Below, one piece after another: positions 26,108 to 35,053 of a stretch of DNA of 64,000 bases (positions within the stretch are counted from its first letter, which is position 1; each line of letters starts with the position of its first letter). The position numbers and the translations under genes are program-made. Origin of the DNA: Verrucomicrobiota bacterium (GTDB lineage Bacteria > Verrucomicrobiota > Verrucomicrobiia > Opitutales > Opitutaceae); NCBI GenBank assembly GCA_016721945.1, contig JADKHC010000008.1:123870-187869 (forward strand). The letters run 5' to 3'. The notes under the pieces are model-generated. The model made no database searches. It was not told where the DNA came from and was given only the letters and a program-made list of their open reading frames with translations.

Positions 26108-26692
26108 TTATGCGCTGAGGAGTTCTCTCGTGAGGGATTCGAGTTTGGCTTGGCGACGGGCATCGGTTAGGCCGAAGCGGCTGCGGACCTGGCAATCGCC
26201 GGGCCCGAGGGCAGCGTCGACCGTCACACGCAATCCGGGGTGGCGCGTCTTCCAGTCGGCCGCAATGTGTTCGATCAAAGCGGCGTCGCGCGGGCTCAGG
26301 AAGAGCTCAAGATTGTCACGCTCGGGATAAAGCTGGCCGAGTGTTTCTTCACAAAGGTTTACGACCTGTTCGGCGGTGGGCTCAAAACCTGCAAGCAGAC
26401 GGCGGGCAATCTCCACGGCGAGCGCGGGCAAAGCCTCACGCAGCTGCGTTTGGAGATCGGCATCGGTTGCGGCGAGCTTTTGGAAAAGCCCTTCCTGCAA
26501 GGCCTGCACCTCGGCGCGAAACTCGACGAGCTGCTGGCTGGCAAACCCACGGGCGGAGTCGGTGCCTTCCTGATACGCTTTCTGGCGGATGGCAGCCAGT
26601 TCGGCATCGGCATAAATCCGCGCACCCTGTCCGGGGATGGAAACCCCGGCGAGCGGCCGGTCGAAGGCGACGAGTTTGTTGTGGGTGGTCAT
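26108..26692 (-). CDS. fliH: Flagellar export apparatus regulator FliH
   Basis: A 194-aa protein that binds and regulates FliI. A central helical region (residues about 35-100) is followed by the FliH/YscL C-terminal domain with LPALAVEIARRLLAG and a DAALGPGDCQVRSRFG segment. I chose the ATG at 26690-26692; an earlier start adds ten residues inside a palindromic repeat. Confidence 0.85.
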   Translation of the reverse strand: MTTHNKLVAFDRPLAGVSIPGQGARIYADAELAAIRQKAYQEGTDSARGFASQQLVEFRAEVQALQEGLFQKLAATDADLQTQLREALPALAVEIARRLLAGFEPTAEQVVNLCEETLGQLYPERDNLELFLSPRDAALIEHIAADWKTRHPGLRVTVDAALGPGDCQVRSRFGLTDARRQAKLESLTRELLSA

Positions 26693-26704
26693 TTGATGAA
26701 ATCT

Positions 26705-26790
26705 CCAAAACCAAAACGCCAAAAAACAGCGGGTGTAAGCGATTTAGGCTTCATGATTTGAGGTTTGGACTTTTGGCGTTTGTGATTTGT
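26705..26790. repeat. Inverted repeat between fliG and fliH
   Basis: The arms ACCAAAACGCCAAAA (about 26710-26724) and CTTTTGGCGTTTGTG (about 26770-26784) pair across a spacer of about 45 nt. It fills the gap between fliG and fliH in the same operon. Confidence 0.65.
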
Positions 26791-26794
26791 TCGT

Positions 26795-27814
26795 TTAGGC
26801 GACGACAGCGGAGTCGCTGCCGGAATCGAGGGAGATGGAGCCTTCTTCTTCGAGGCGGCGCACGACCTGGATGATGGCGTCCTGCGCGACTTCGACGTCT
26901 TTCAAGCGAACCGGGCCGAGCATGCCGATTTCGTCGCGCAGACTTTCGGCCGCGCGTTTCGAGATCGATTGGTAGATCTTTTCCTTCAATGGCTCGGTGG
27001 CAGACTTCATCGACACCGCGAGGTTGGCCGAATCGACTTCGCGCAAGACGCGCTGCAAATCGGCGGAGGCCAGACGGCTGAGATCTTCGAAGCTGAACAT
27101 CTTCTTGCGGATCGCGGCGCCGAGCTGCGCGTTGCGCTCTTCGAGGCGGGCGAGCAGGCTCTTCGACATTTCTTTGTCGATGCCATTGAGCAAATCGGCC
27201 ACGGCGCGCACACCGCCGGAGCGGTGATAGGTCGGGCGGACTTTGTTGTCGAAATGCTTGCCGAGGTTGCGGACGATTTTGCCGACCAAGTCCAAAGAGG
27301 TAGAATCGATGGTGCCGAGGCGTTCGACGACTTCTTCGCGGAGGTCGGGGCTCAACAGGGCAAAAATTTCCGCCGCCTTCGCGCCTTCGAGATACGAGAG
27401 GACAAACGAGATCGTCTGCGGTTGTTCGTTTTTGATGAGATTGTAGATCTGGCGACCTTCCATCTCGGAAATATCCTTGATCACTTCGACGGCAGAACCT
27501 GCCGGTCCGAGGCGGCCGATGATCGTGCCGGCTTTGTAATCGCCGCGCGCAATTTCGAGTGTGCGGCGTGCGTAGTCGAGGCCGCCGAGTGTGGCGGTAA
27601 TACTTTCACCAACGAGCGGAGTGAATTCCTCCAGCGCGCGGTTGCGGGTCGCGTCGGAGATCATGGTGTACTGCGCCATTTCGCGGCAGAGCAGTTCAAT
27701 CTCGGCGTCGTCAAAATGACGCATGACCTCGGCCGCGGCTTCGGGACCGAGGACAATGAGGAAGATCGCGAGCTTTTGCTGGCGGTTAAGTTTGCTGAAA
27801 TCGGGGTCTATCAT
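26795..27814 (-). CDS. fliG: Flagellar motor switch protein FliG
   Basis: A 339-aa C-ring protein that contacts FliF, FliM and the stators. N-terminal, middle and C-terminal domains are complete. The C-terminal part has the FSFEDL motif and the charged torque helix that follows (DLQRVLREVDSANLAVSMK). It is the usual neighbour of fliF and fliH. Confidence 0.95.
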   Translation of the reverse strand: MIDPDFSKLNRQQKLAIFLIVLGPEAAAEVMRHFDDAEIELLCREMAQYTMISDATRNRALEEFTPLVGESITATLGGLDYARRTLEIARGDYKAGTIIGRLGPAGSAVEVIKDISEMEGRQIYNLIKNEQPQTISFVLSYLEGAKAAEIFALLSPDLREEVVERLGTIDSTSLDLVGKIVRNLGKHFDNKVRPTYHRSGGVRAVADLLNGIDKEMSKSLLARLEERNAQLGAAIRKKMFSFEDLSRLASADLQRVLREVDSANLAVSMKSATEPLKEKIYQSISKRAAESLRDEIGMLGPVRLKDVEVAQDAIIQVVRRLEEEGSISLDSGSDSAVVA

Positions 27815-27845
27815 CGGAGCACCAAGTTGGGTTTAGAGCTGGCGA

Positions 27846-29432
27846 TCAGTTTTTCTTTACGGCCACCCAGTCGCGGAGAGCAGTGCCGATATTTGCCGGT
27901 TTCTGGCGGATCAGCTCGTTGAGCAGCTCGGGCGAGAGCATGCCGTTGGTCGAAAGCGCGCGCTTGGTGGCATCCGGCGCTTCGGCCAGGAGTTCCATCG
28001 GCACGGGCTCGATCTTCTGCTTTTTCAGCATGCGCCAGAAGACGAGGAGTACGATGGAAGCGACGCCGATAGCGATGTAGCGACTGGCGGTTTCGATCCA
28101 GCCCTGCACGCGGGTCTCGCTCTGAATCTTTTCGATCTGCTGGTTGATGGGTTCAGTCTGGAAGGCGGTTTCCTGGAGGGAAACGAGTGAGTCGACCGAG
28201 CGGCCGTTGTCGGCGCGGAGGCCGAGGGCGTTGATCACGATCTGGCGGAGCGCTTGGATTTCTTCGGCGGTGCGCTTGAGCGGTTTGCCGTCAGCACCGA
28301 CACCACGCTCGGCAATGAAGACTGAGGCGGTGAGGTTTTTCACGGTGCCAGGTAGGCGGGAGACATTGGTTACGACACGGCCGATTTCGTAGGAAGTTGT
28401 GCGGTTCTTACGATTGGACTCGGTGACAGAAGAAGGACGCTGCTCGGTTGCAGCAGGAGTCGCAGCGGCGGCGGCACCGGCATTTTTGTCGGGAAGATTG
28501 GCGGAGACGCCGACGGCGCCACCAGTCTTGGCCTCGGAGGAGTTGGAAATATCTTCGCTGATCGTCTGGCTGCGCACGACCTGGCCTTCCGTATCGTATT
28601 TTTCCTGCATGAGGGTCGTGGCCTCGGTCTCGATCTCGGCCGAGACGCGCACGATGGCGTTGTTGTTGCCAACGACCGGTATCAGCATGCTTTCGATTTT
28701 CTTGGCGAAATAATCTTCCACCTGCTGGCGATACCGCATCTGGCTGGAAGCAGTGCCGAGGGTCGGGTCCTGGCGTAGTTCTTCCGACAATACATGACCA
28801 CGGTGATCGACGACGGCGACCTGGTCGGGCTGAAGGCCTTGCACGGCGTTGGCCACGAGGTGCCGGATGGAATTGACGGCATCGACTTCGAGGCGCGAGG
28901 AGGCGAGTTCGACGAAAACGGAGGCGGTCGGCTTGATGTTCTGATCGGTGAGGAGCAGGCGATTTTCCGGCTGCACGATCATGACGCGGGCGCTGCGTAC
29001 GCCTTGAAGCTGGGAGATGGTTCGGGCGAGTTCGCCCTGGAGCGCGCGCAGGTAATTGGTGCGTTGCACGAAATCGCTGAGGCCGAACTGGCCTTTGTCG
29101 AAGATCTCGAAGCCCACACCGTCGCCGCTCGGGATGCCTTTGGAGGCGAGTTCCATGCGCAGGCGGTAAACTTGATCGGAGGGCACGTAAACGGTGCCGC
29201 CGCCGGCGCTGACTTTATGCTCGATGCCTTGCGCTTGCAGCTGGCTGACGATGACGGCGGCATCTTTTTCCGAGAGGCGACCATAGAGTAGCTGCATATC
29301 CGGGCGGCGCGACCAGAGGGTCAGCGCGACCAAGCTGGCGAGCACGGTGAGTGCGGCGAGGCTTAGGGATACGCGCTGGTTTAGGCCGAGTTCCTTCCAG
29401 AGGGCACCGAGGGAACTGAGAAAGTTTTTCAT
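27846..29432 (-). CDS. fliF: Flagellar MS-ring protein FliF
   Basis: A 528-aa protein with membrane helices at residues about 22-42 and 440-460. Between them lie the YscJ-type ring domain (VSAGGGTVYVPSDQVYRLR) and a second ring-building domain (ENRLLLTDQNIKPTASVF). The C-terminal cytoplasmic tail ends in the FliG-binding region (LSPELLNELIRQKPANIG). Length is near the usual 550. Confidence 0.95.
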   Translation of the reverse strand: MKNFLSSLGALWKELGLNQRVSLSLAALTVLASLVALTLWSRRPDMQLLYGRLSEKDAAVIVSQLQAQGIEHKVSAGGGTVYVPSDQVYRLRMELASKGIPSGDGVGFEIFDKGQFGLSDFVQRTNYLRALQGELARTISQLQGVRSARVMIVQPENRLLLTDQNIKPTASVFVELASSRLEVDAVNSIRHLVANAVQGLQPDQVAVVDHRGHVLSEELRQDPTLGTASSQMRYRQQVEDYFAKKIESMLIPVVGNNNAIVRVSAEIETEATTLMQEKYDTEGQVVRSQTISEDISNSSEAKTGGAVGVSANLPDKNAGAAAAATPAATEQRPSSVTESNRKNRTTSYEIGRVVTNVSRLPGTVKNLTASVFIAERGVGADGKPLKRTAEEIQALRQIVINALGLRADNGRSVDSLVSLQETAFQTEPINQQIEKIQSETRVQGWIETASRYIAIGVASIVLLVFWRMLKKQKIEPVPMELLAEAPDATKRALSTNGMLSPELLNELIRQKPANIGTALRDWVAVKKN

Positions 29433-29467
29433 GAAAGCAGGAGTTCGGGGTTAGCGAAAAAGAGGGA

Positions 29468-29830
29468 TCACACCGGCATGCGCATCAATTCCTGGTAGGA
29501 CTCGACGACCTTGTTGCGCACTTCGACCATGAGCTGGAAGGCCACGCTGGCTTCCTGCATCGCAATCACGGACTGGTGGACTTGGTCGGTTTTGCCGAGC
29601 AGCACATCGCGCGTGAGGGAGCGGGCTTCGGTGTCCTTGGCGTCGACGGCCGAGACGAGTTGTTCGAAAACTTTGCCAAAACCGCCCGGCTGCACCGTGG
29701 TCGATTCCGAGGTGGGCAATCCCATGCCGGGGAGCTTGACCGGGCCGGTGGGGGCATCGGTACGCGTCGGCGCGTTGAGCTGCGAGAGCAGGGGATTTTG
29801 CAGATTAGCGATGGAACCGATGAGTGACAT
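29468..29830 (-). CDS. fliE: Flagellar hook-basal body protein FliE
   Basis: A 120-aa rod/MS-ring junction protein. The conserved C-terminus QEASVAFQLMVEVRNKVVE followed by SYQELMRMPV is present. The N-terminal half is variable, as usual. It lies between flgC and fliF in the canonical order. Confidence 0.92.
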   Translation of the reverse strand: MSLIGSIANLQNPLLSQLNAPTRTDAPTGPVKLPGMGLPTSESTTVQPGGFGKVFEQLVSAVDAKDTEARSLTRDVLLGKTDQVHQSVIAMQEASVAFQLMVEVRNKVVESYQELMRMPV

Positions 29831-29858
29831 GGTGAGCGGGGCGCGGATCGGTTTTTAG

Positions 29859-30284
29859 TTACTTGCCGATTTCGAGCGCTTTGAGGGCCATCTGGCGGGC
29901 GTTCTTTACAACAGAAAGGTTGGCCTCGTAAGCGCGTGAGGCGGTCATGAGGTCGATCATTTCGTACGACATGTTGACGTTGGGCATCTGGACAAAGCCG
30001 TCGGCGGTGGCGTCGGGGTGATGCGGATCGTAGATGCGTTCGCCCTTGGATTTGTCGTCGGTGATCGAGCTGACGCGTACGCCTTGGAGGCCAGGGCCGC
30101 TCGAAGTATCGCCGGTGCGGCGAATGAGTTCGGTTTCGAAAGAGACGAGTTGGCGCTGGTAGGGCGTGCCATCGGGACCGCGGGTGGTCTGGGCGTTGGC
30201 GATATTCTGGGCGACGATGTCGAGCCGGGTTTTCTGGGCGTTGAGCGCGCCAGCGGTGATGTCGATGCCGGAAATAATGTTCAT
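29859..30284 (-). CDS. flgC: Flagellar rod protein FlgC
   Basis: A 141-aa proximal rod protein. The N-terminal axial motif LDIVAQNIANAQTTRGPDG and the C-terminal motif NVNMSYEMIDLMTASRAYE are both present. The gene is second in the operon, 31 bp after flgB. Confidence 0.94.
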   Translation of the reverse strand: MNIISGIDITAGALNAQKTRLDIVAQNIANAQTTRGPDGTPYQRQLVSFETELIRRTGDTSSGPGLQGVRVSSITDDKSKGERIYDPHHPDATADGFVQMPNVNMSYEMIDLMTASRAYEANLSVVKNARQMALKALEIGK

Positions 30285-30315
30285 GGGGCGGGGTGGAAAA
30301 GCGGTTCAGGGTGCG

Positions 30316-30699
30316 TCACATGGCGCGGCCAGTGATGGCCAACTTCATTTGCTTGATATTGCGGGTAACAATCTCAGCGAGGTAGTCGTACTCTACTGAG
30401 TTGCGGTTCATCTCGATCAACTCTCGTTCGATTTCGACGCTGTTGCCGTCAGGACGAACCGAGCGGGCGGTAAGATCCTCGACGATGGAAGGTTGCAACG
30501 AGGACGCTTCGGACATTTTGCCGGCTTCGAGTTTTGTGCGCAGCTGGGCGGCGAAATCGGTGGAAACGTCGAGTCGGCGGTAGCCGGGGGTATCTGCGTT
30601 AGCGATGTTCGACGCGATGGCCTCCTGCCGCACAACAGAGGCGTCGAGGAGTTTTCGCGCCAGCTGGTAGTTGTCGGATTGGAAAACCGGGTCGATCAT
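30316..30699 (-). CDS. flgB: Flagellar rod protein FlgB
   Basis: A 127-aa proximal rod protein, first gene of the flagellar operon. It has the axial motif ASNIANADTPGYRR and a C-terminal helix (SVEYDYLAEIVTRNIKQMK). The ATG at 30697-30699 matches the family start (MIDPVFQSDNYQLARKLL). A longer reading would run through the sigma54 promoter, so it was rejected. Confidence 0.93.
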   Translation of the reverse strand: MIDPVFQSDNYQLARKLLDASVVRQEAIASNIANADTPGYRRLDVSTDFAAQLRTKLEAGKMSEASSLQPSIVEDLTARSVRPDGNSVEIERELIEMNRNSVEYDYLAEIVTRNIKQMKLAITGRAM

Positions 30700-30711
30700 C
30701 GTCGTTCGATT

Positions 30712-30729
30712 TAGCAACGGCGGTGCCAG
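30712..30729 (-). promoter_or_regulatory. Sigma54-type promoter for the flagellar operon
   Basis: On the minus strand the sequence CTGGCACCGCCGTTGCTA gives a full -24/-12 element: TGGCAC, 5 bp, TTGCT, with the required 10 bp between GG and GC. It lies 13-30 bp upstream of the flgB ATG. Expected transcription start is only about 3-4 nt before that ATG, so the mRNA would be almost leaderless. Confidence 0.65.
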
Positions 30730-30890
30730 CATGAGATTTGCTCTTAGATCAAATTGAAGATCAGTGAATTAAAAATATCAGGGTGTTTACCCCAGATGAG
30801 ATCGGGCAAAACCCCCAGATGGGCGCGGTTGGGTGCGGCAATATTTGCCGTATCCGTAGTTTACCCCGGTTGATTTAATGCAAGTGCGTC

Positions 30891-30917
30891 TACATTCGCA
30901 GGCAAACGCGCCGATAA
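30891..30917 (+). promoter_or_regulatory. Possible sigma28 (FliA) promoter for cheR
   Basis: A perfect -10 octamer GCCGATAA lies at 30910-30917. The -35 at 30891 (TACATTCG) matches TAAAGTTT only partly (4 of 8) at the correct 11-bp spacing. It ends 20 bp before the cheR ATG at 30938, where a late chemotaxis promoter is expected. Confidence 0.4.
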
Positions 30918-30937
30918 TTTTGTCGCACCCACCAAAT

Positions 30938-31771
30938 ATGATGCGGGACAGCGATTACGAATTCATCCGCGAGCTGGTATACAGTCACAGCCGCATAAAC
31001 CTCGGACCCGATAAAAAGGAGCTAGTCTCCGCGCGTCTCGGCAAGCGCTTGCGGGCTACGAGCATCACCTCAATCAGCGACTACTGCCGCTACTTACAAG
31101 AGAAGGAAGGAGGCGAAGAGTTGTCGCATCTGATTGATGCGATCTCGACCAACCACACCTATTTTTTCCGGGAGAACGAACACTTCGATTTCCTCAACAC
31201 CATCGCGCTGCCCGAGATGGTGAAACGCCGCGCCAAAGAGCGTTGGCCCCGCTTTAATGTTTGGAGTGCAGCCAGTTCCTCCGGTGAGGAACCCTACTCC
31301 ATCGCGATCACGCTCGCACAATTTTTCGGCATGACGCCCTCGTGGCCTTGGCGCATCGAGGCCACCGATATTTCCCACAAAATTCTCCAACGTGCACGTA
31401 TCGGCATCTACCGTGAAGATGCCGTGAAAAACGTACCGGCCGCCCATCTTCGCACCCATTTTCAGAAGGGATTCGGCCCGCAAGAGGGTAATTACAGGGT
31501 GAAACCGCACCTCTTGGAATGTGTCACCTTCCGTCAGCTCAACCTGCTCGAAGGCTCCTTCCCGTTCACCGAACCATTCCAAATCATTTTCTGCCGCAAC
31601 GTGATGATCTACTTTGATCGGGCAACCCAGACCGAATTGGTGAACAAGCTGGCCAACCTCCTCGTTCCAGGCGGCTACCTCCTCGTCGGTCACTCGGAAA
31701 GTCTCAGCGGGATCAAACATTCGCTAACCATGGTCAAACCCGCCATCTATCAGCGCGCACACAAGCCCTGA
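30938..31771 (+). CDS. cheR: Chemotaxis protein methyltransferase CheR
   Basis: SAM-dependent methylase of chemoreceptor glutamates. The N-terminal helical domain (DYEFIRELVYSHSRINLGPD) is followed by the methyltransferase core: VWSAASSSGEEPYSIAI for SAM binding, the IEATDIS acidic loop, and IIFCRNVMIYFD. The ATG at 30938 is preferred because upstream codons overlap a likely promoter and resemble nothing in the family; an ATG at 30878 would add 20 residues. No chemoreceptor, cheA or cheW is in the window. cheB follows 26 bp later. Confidence 0.92.
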   Translation: MMRDSDYEFIRELVYSHSRINLGPDKKELVSARLGKRLRATSITSISDYCRYLQEKEGGEELSHLIDAISTNHTYFFRENEHFDFLNTIALPEMVKRRAKERWPRFNVWSAASSSGEEPYSIAITLAQFFGMTPSWPWRIEATDISHKILQRARIGIYREDAVKNVPAAHLRTHFQKGFGPQEGNYRVKPHLLECVTFRQLNLLEGSFPFTEPFQIIFCRNVMIYFDRATQTELVNKLANLLVPGGYLLVGHSESLSGIKHSLTMVKPAIYQRAHKP

Positions 31772-31797
31772 GCCCTTTCCCCAACATTTCCTAAACC

Positions 31798-33015
31798 ATG
31801 CCTCCCCGCAAAATCCGCGTCCTTATCGTGGACGACTCCGCCGTAGTTCGCAAAGTTGTGAGCGAGGCGTTGGCGCACGACCCTGAAATCGAGGTCGTGG
31901 GCACGGCCATGGACCCCTACATCGCGCGCGATAAAATCGTCCAACTCAAACCCGACGTCCTGACGCTCGACATTGAGATGCCGCGCATGGACGGCCTCAC
32001 CTTCCTCAAGATCATCATGGATGAGCGTCCGCTCCCGGTGATCATCATGAGCTCGCTGACCAAAACCGGCTCGCATCACGCGATGGAGGCCCTCCGCCTC
32101 GGCGCGGTCGACGTCCTCGGCAAACCCGGCGGTGCCTACTCCTTCGGCGATCTCGGCCCGCAGCTGATTGATAAAATCAAGACAGCCGCCACCGCCAAAA
32201 TCCGCCGCCCCACGCCCACGCGCGCGCCCTTTCGCCGGACACCGCCAGCCACCTTGCCGACAAACAATGGTTCGGCACCCGCAACTCCCGTTCCCGCTCA
32301 AGCTAGGATCAACCCGGTGGTTAATTCCAAACCCCCGCTGGTCGTCACGCCCCGCCCCATCGTCGCACCGCCGCTCACGGCTCTCGCCCACCCTGCCCGC
32401 CACCACCCGCGACGCCTGATTCTACTCGGCGCCTCCACCGGCGGCACCGAAGCCCTTCGCGATGTGCTCACGCAATTGCCCGGCGATCTGCCCGGCATTG
32501 CAATCGTTCAACACATACCAGCCCATTTCTCCCGCGCCTTCGCCGATCGCCTCAATGCCTCCTGCGCCTTCGAGGTCCGCGAAGCAGTCGATGGCGACCG
32601 GTTAGTTCCCGGTCTCGCACTGGTCGCCCCCGGCAATTATCACATGATGGTGCAATGGGCCGTGGACGGCTACCGCGTCCGCGTAGCCGACGGCCCCATG
32701 GTCTGGCATCAACGCCCCGCCGTGGACATCCTTTTCAAATCCGCCGTCGAACTCGTCGGCCAGTATGCCATCGCAGGCATCCTCACCGGCATGGGCAAAG
32801 ACGGTGCCGAAGGCCTGCTCCGCTTGCGCGAGAAAGGCGCGTCAACCTTTGCCCAGGACGAGGAGTCCAGCGTCGTTTACGGCATGCCTCGCGCTGCCTG
32901 GGAAAACGGCGGCGCCCAACGCCAACTTCCGCTCGAGCAGATCGCCGCCCACATCGTCAAGGCCGTCTCGCTCTCCCCGTCCGCCAACGCCACCCAAGCC
33001 CATGTCGGCGATTAA
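31798..33015 (+). CDS. cheB: Chemotaxis response regulator protein-glutamate methylesterase CheB
   Basis: Demethylates and deamidates chemoreceptors. The receiver domain has phospho-acceptor D58 (TLDIEMPRMDG). A long Pro/Thr/Ala-rich linker (residues about 133-205) precedes the methylesterase domain with the triad S213 (GASTGG), H239 (VQHIPAHF) and D335 (TGMGKDGAEG). Length is 405 aa, with a linker longer than the enteric enzyme. It overlaps the next gene by 14 bp. Confidence 0.95.
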   Translation: MPPRKIRVLIVDDSAVVRKVVSEALAHDPEIEVVGTAMDPYIARDKIVQLKPDVLTLDIEMPRMDGLTFLKIIMDERPLPVIIMSSLTKTGSHHAMEALRLGAVDVLGKPGGAYSFGDLGPQLIDKIKTAATAKIRRPTPTRAPFRRTPPATLPTNNGSAPATPVPAQARINPVVNSKPPLVVTPRPIVAPPLTALAHPARHHPRRLILLGASTGGTEALRDVLTQLPGDLPGIAIVQHIPAHFSRAFADRLNASCAFEVREAVDGDRLVPGLALVAPGNYHMMVQWAVDGYRVRVADGPMVWHQRPAVDILFKSAVELVGQYAIAGILTGMGKDGAEGLLRLREKGASTFAQDEESSVVYGMPRAAWENGGAQRQLPLEQIAAHIVKAVSLSPSANATQAHVGD

Positions 33016-35053
33016 TCGCCCACGCCATTCGCCCCCTCTCCCAGAAGATCAACCCCCGAGCGGCCCTGCCCCCCGGCTGCGTAGTGATTATACCACTACG
33101 GCACCTTGGGGCATCGACAGCCGCGTCGGCGGCGCACCCGGCGGACCGACGAATTGCGCACTCTTCGTCATCGACCGCAGCGACACAGTGCTCGCCCACC
33201 AGATCTCCGAAGCCGACTCTTGGTTTCACCGCGAAGCAGGCGTCACCGGAAAATCCCTTCGAGCCCTGCTCGCCGAACAACACCCCGAATGGGGCCAACG
33301 CCTCCCGGCCAATCTTTTCGACGGCGAGGAAACTATTTACCTGCCGGACATCGCCCCCGGCTCGCCTGGCCTCGTGCTAGCGGTGCATCGCCTGCGTTGC
33401 GGCGGGCAAATGCACGTCACTCTAGCCCCCGAACTCGCACCGCGCGATCTGCTCAAGCACGCTGGCATCGCCGATTTCACTCCGGACCCGGCCACCTTCG
33501 CCAAACTTTTCCTGCGCCTCCGAACCGTTGAAAACCGCCTAGACCACTATCTCGCGCACCTGCCTGGAGTCGTGTTTAATCAACGTGCCGACTTCTCCTT
33601 CGCCTTCATCGGCCCCGGCTGCGAAACGCTCATCGGGCTGGAAAGCAAGTCCCTCAGCAAGGACAGCCAGGCGCTCCTCCGCCTCATCCACCCGAGCGAC
33701 GAACGCGGTTACTACCAGGAACTCGACCGCAACGCCGCCGCAGCGAAACCTTTCAGCCTCGTTTACCGCGTCCTCAACCCGAAAACCGGAACTTACCTCT
33801 ATCTCCTAGACGTGCGTTCGCCGATTCGCGCAGCCAGCGGCCTCCTCCTCGGCTTCGAGGGTGTCTGGCTCAACATCACACGCCAGAAAATCGCCGAGCA
33901 CCGTCTCACGACCCACGCGTGGAAGGAAAGTATCTCATCGCTCACCAGCGGTCTGCTCGACGAGTTCAGCAATGCCATGACCGGCATCTATTCGCTGAGC
34001 GAACTCTACCACAAATCCCTTTCCGCCAAACATCCGCTCCACGACGGTCTTGGCTTGATTAAGGACAACGCCGCGCAAGCCCAGCGCCTCCTGCGTAAAA
34101 TCATCGACCTCAACCGCGACACCTCAGGCGAAAAATCCTACGCCAACCTCGGCAAGCTCGTGCGCGACCAACTCGAGTTACTCAAGATCATCCTCCCGCG
34201 CGGCACTCAGGTCTCCGGACCGCTCAGCGAGGGCGACTGGCCCGTACTCATCGACGAAACCACCTTCCGCCAGACGCTCGTCAACTTCGCACTCAACTCC
34301 CGCGACGCGCTCAACACCGCCGGTGACATCCGCATCCAGCTCCGTCACCTCGATCCCGGCGACGAACCACTCACCGGAACCACACCGGCCCTTCCTGCCG
34401 TCACCCAGCCCTCGCTAGAACTACTCTTTACCGACAACGGCTCCGGCGTCGTCCCCGCGCACCTGCCACGCATCTTCGATCCTTTCTTTAGCACCAAGGA
34501 ATCCAACCGCGGTTCCGGCCTCGGCCTTTACCACGCCCGCCTCTTCGCCGAAGTCCACGGCGGCCAGATCGCCTGCCGCAGCACTCAGGGACGCGGCACA
34601 GAAATGGTGCTCATCCTTCCCCTGGCCGACCTCTCGCTCGCCCACAGTCCGAGCCGGCCGCCCATACCAACCGCCAGAGGCAAACGCGTCCGCGTACTCT
34701 ACTTCGAACCCGGAATGTCCGAGGAAGCCACGATTCTCGACGAACTGCGCCAGCCCGACTGGGATGTCCGCACCGTTTCGACTCCCGAGCACGCCCGCCG
34801 CGTCCTGCGTGAAGACGGTGCCCACTTCGAACTCGTCCTCATCCGCCAAGCCCGCGCCGATGCCGAATTGCGCATCCTGTTGGCTGAGATTCGCCGCGAC
34901 CACCCAGGTTTGCCCATCGCTCTCGCCCTCACCTACCAACGCTCTGCCGAACTACCCGCCTCCCTCAGATCGCAGGTTGACCTGCTGCTCCCCGCCGGTT
35001 TACGTGACCGCGACGCCGCCGACTCATTTGCCAAGCTGCTCCGCACCCCATGA
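33002..35053 (+). CDS. Histidine-kinase-like protein lacking the phospho-acceptor His
   Basis: A 683-aa protein. It contains an N-terminal unassigned region (1-175), a PAS domain (about 180-300), a dimerisation helix pair (305-375), an HATPase domain (415-540) and a receiver-like tail (560-683). The ATPase has its N box (N432), D478 in TDNGSG, and GSGLGL. At the H box, where HDFNNLLTGI is expected, the sequence is LDEFSNAMTGI, so the histidine aligns with D320. The tail lacks the receiver Asp pair (LYFEPG) and the phospho-acceptor (LVLIRQ). Start is an ATG at 33002 overlapping cheB. It may be a regulatory pseudokinase. Confidence 0.8.
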   Translation: MSAINRPRHSPPLPEDQPPSGPAPRLRSDYTTTAPWGIDSRVGGAPGGPTNCALFVIDRSDTVLAHQISEADSWFHREAGVTGKSLRALLAEQHPEWGQRLPANLFDGEETIYLPDIAPGSPGLVLAVHRLRCGGQMHVTLAPELAPRDLLKHAGIADFTPDPATFAKLFLRLRTVENRLDHYLAHLPGVVFNQRADFSFAFIGPGCETLIGLESKSLSKDSQALLRLIHPSDERGYYQELDRNAAAAKPFSLVYRVLNPKTGTYLYLLDVRSPIRAASGLLLGFEGVWLNITRQKIAEHRLTTHAWKESISSLTSGLLDEFSNAMTGIYSLSELYHKSLSAKHPLHDGLGLIKDNAAQAQRLLRKIIDLNRDTSGEKSYANLGKLVRDQLELLKIILPRGTQVSGPLSEGDWPVLIDETTFRQTLVNFALNSRDALNTAGDIRIQLRHLDPGDEPLTGTTPALPAVTQPSLELLFTDNGSGVVPAHLPRIFDPFFSTKESNRGSGLGLYHARLFAEVHGGQIACRSTQGRGTEMVLILPLADLSLAHSPSRPPIPTARGKRVRVLYFEPGMSEEATILDELRQPDWDVRTVSTPEHARRVLREDGAHFELVLIRQARADAELRILLAEIRRDHPGLPIALALTYQRSAELPASLRSQVDLLLPAGLRDRDAADSFAKLLRTP

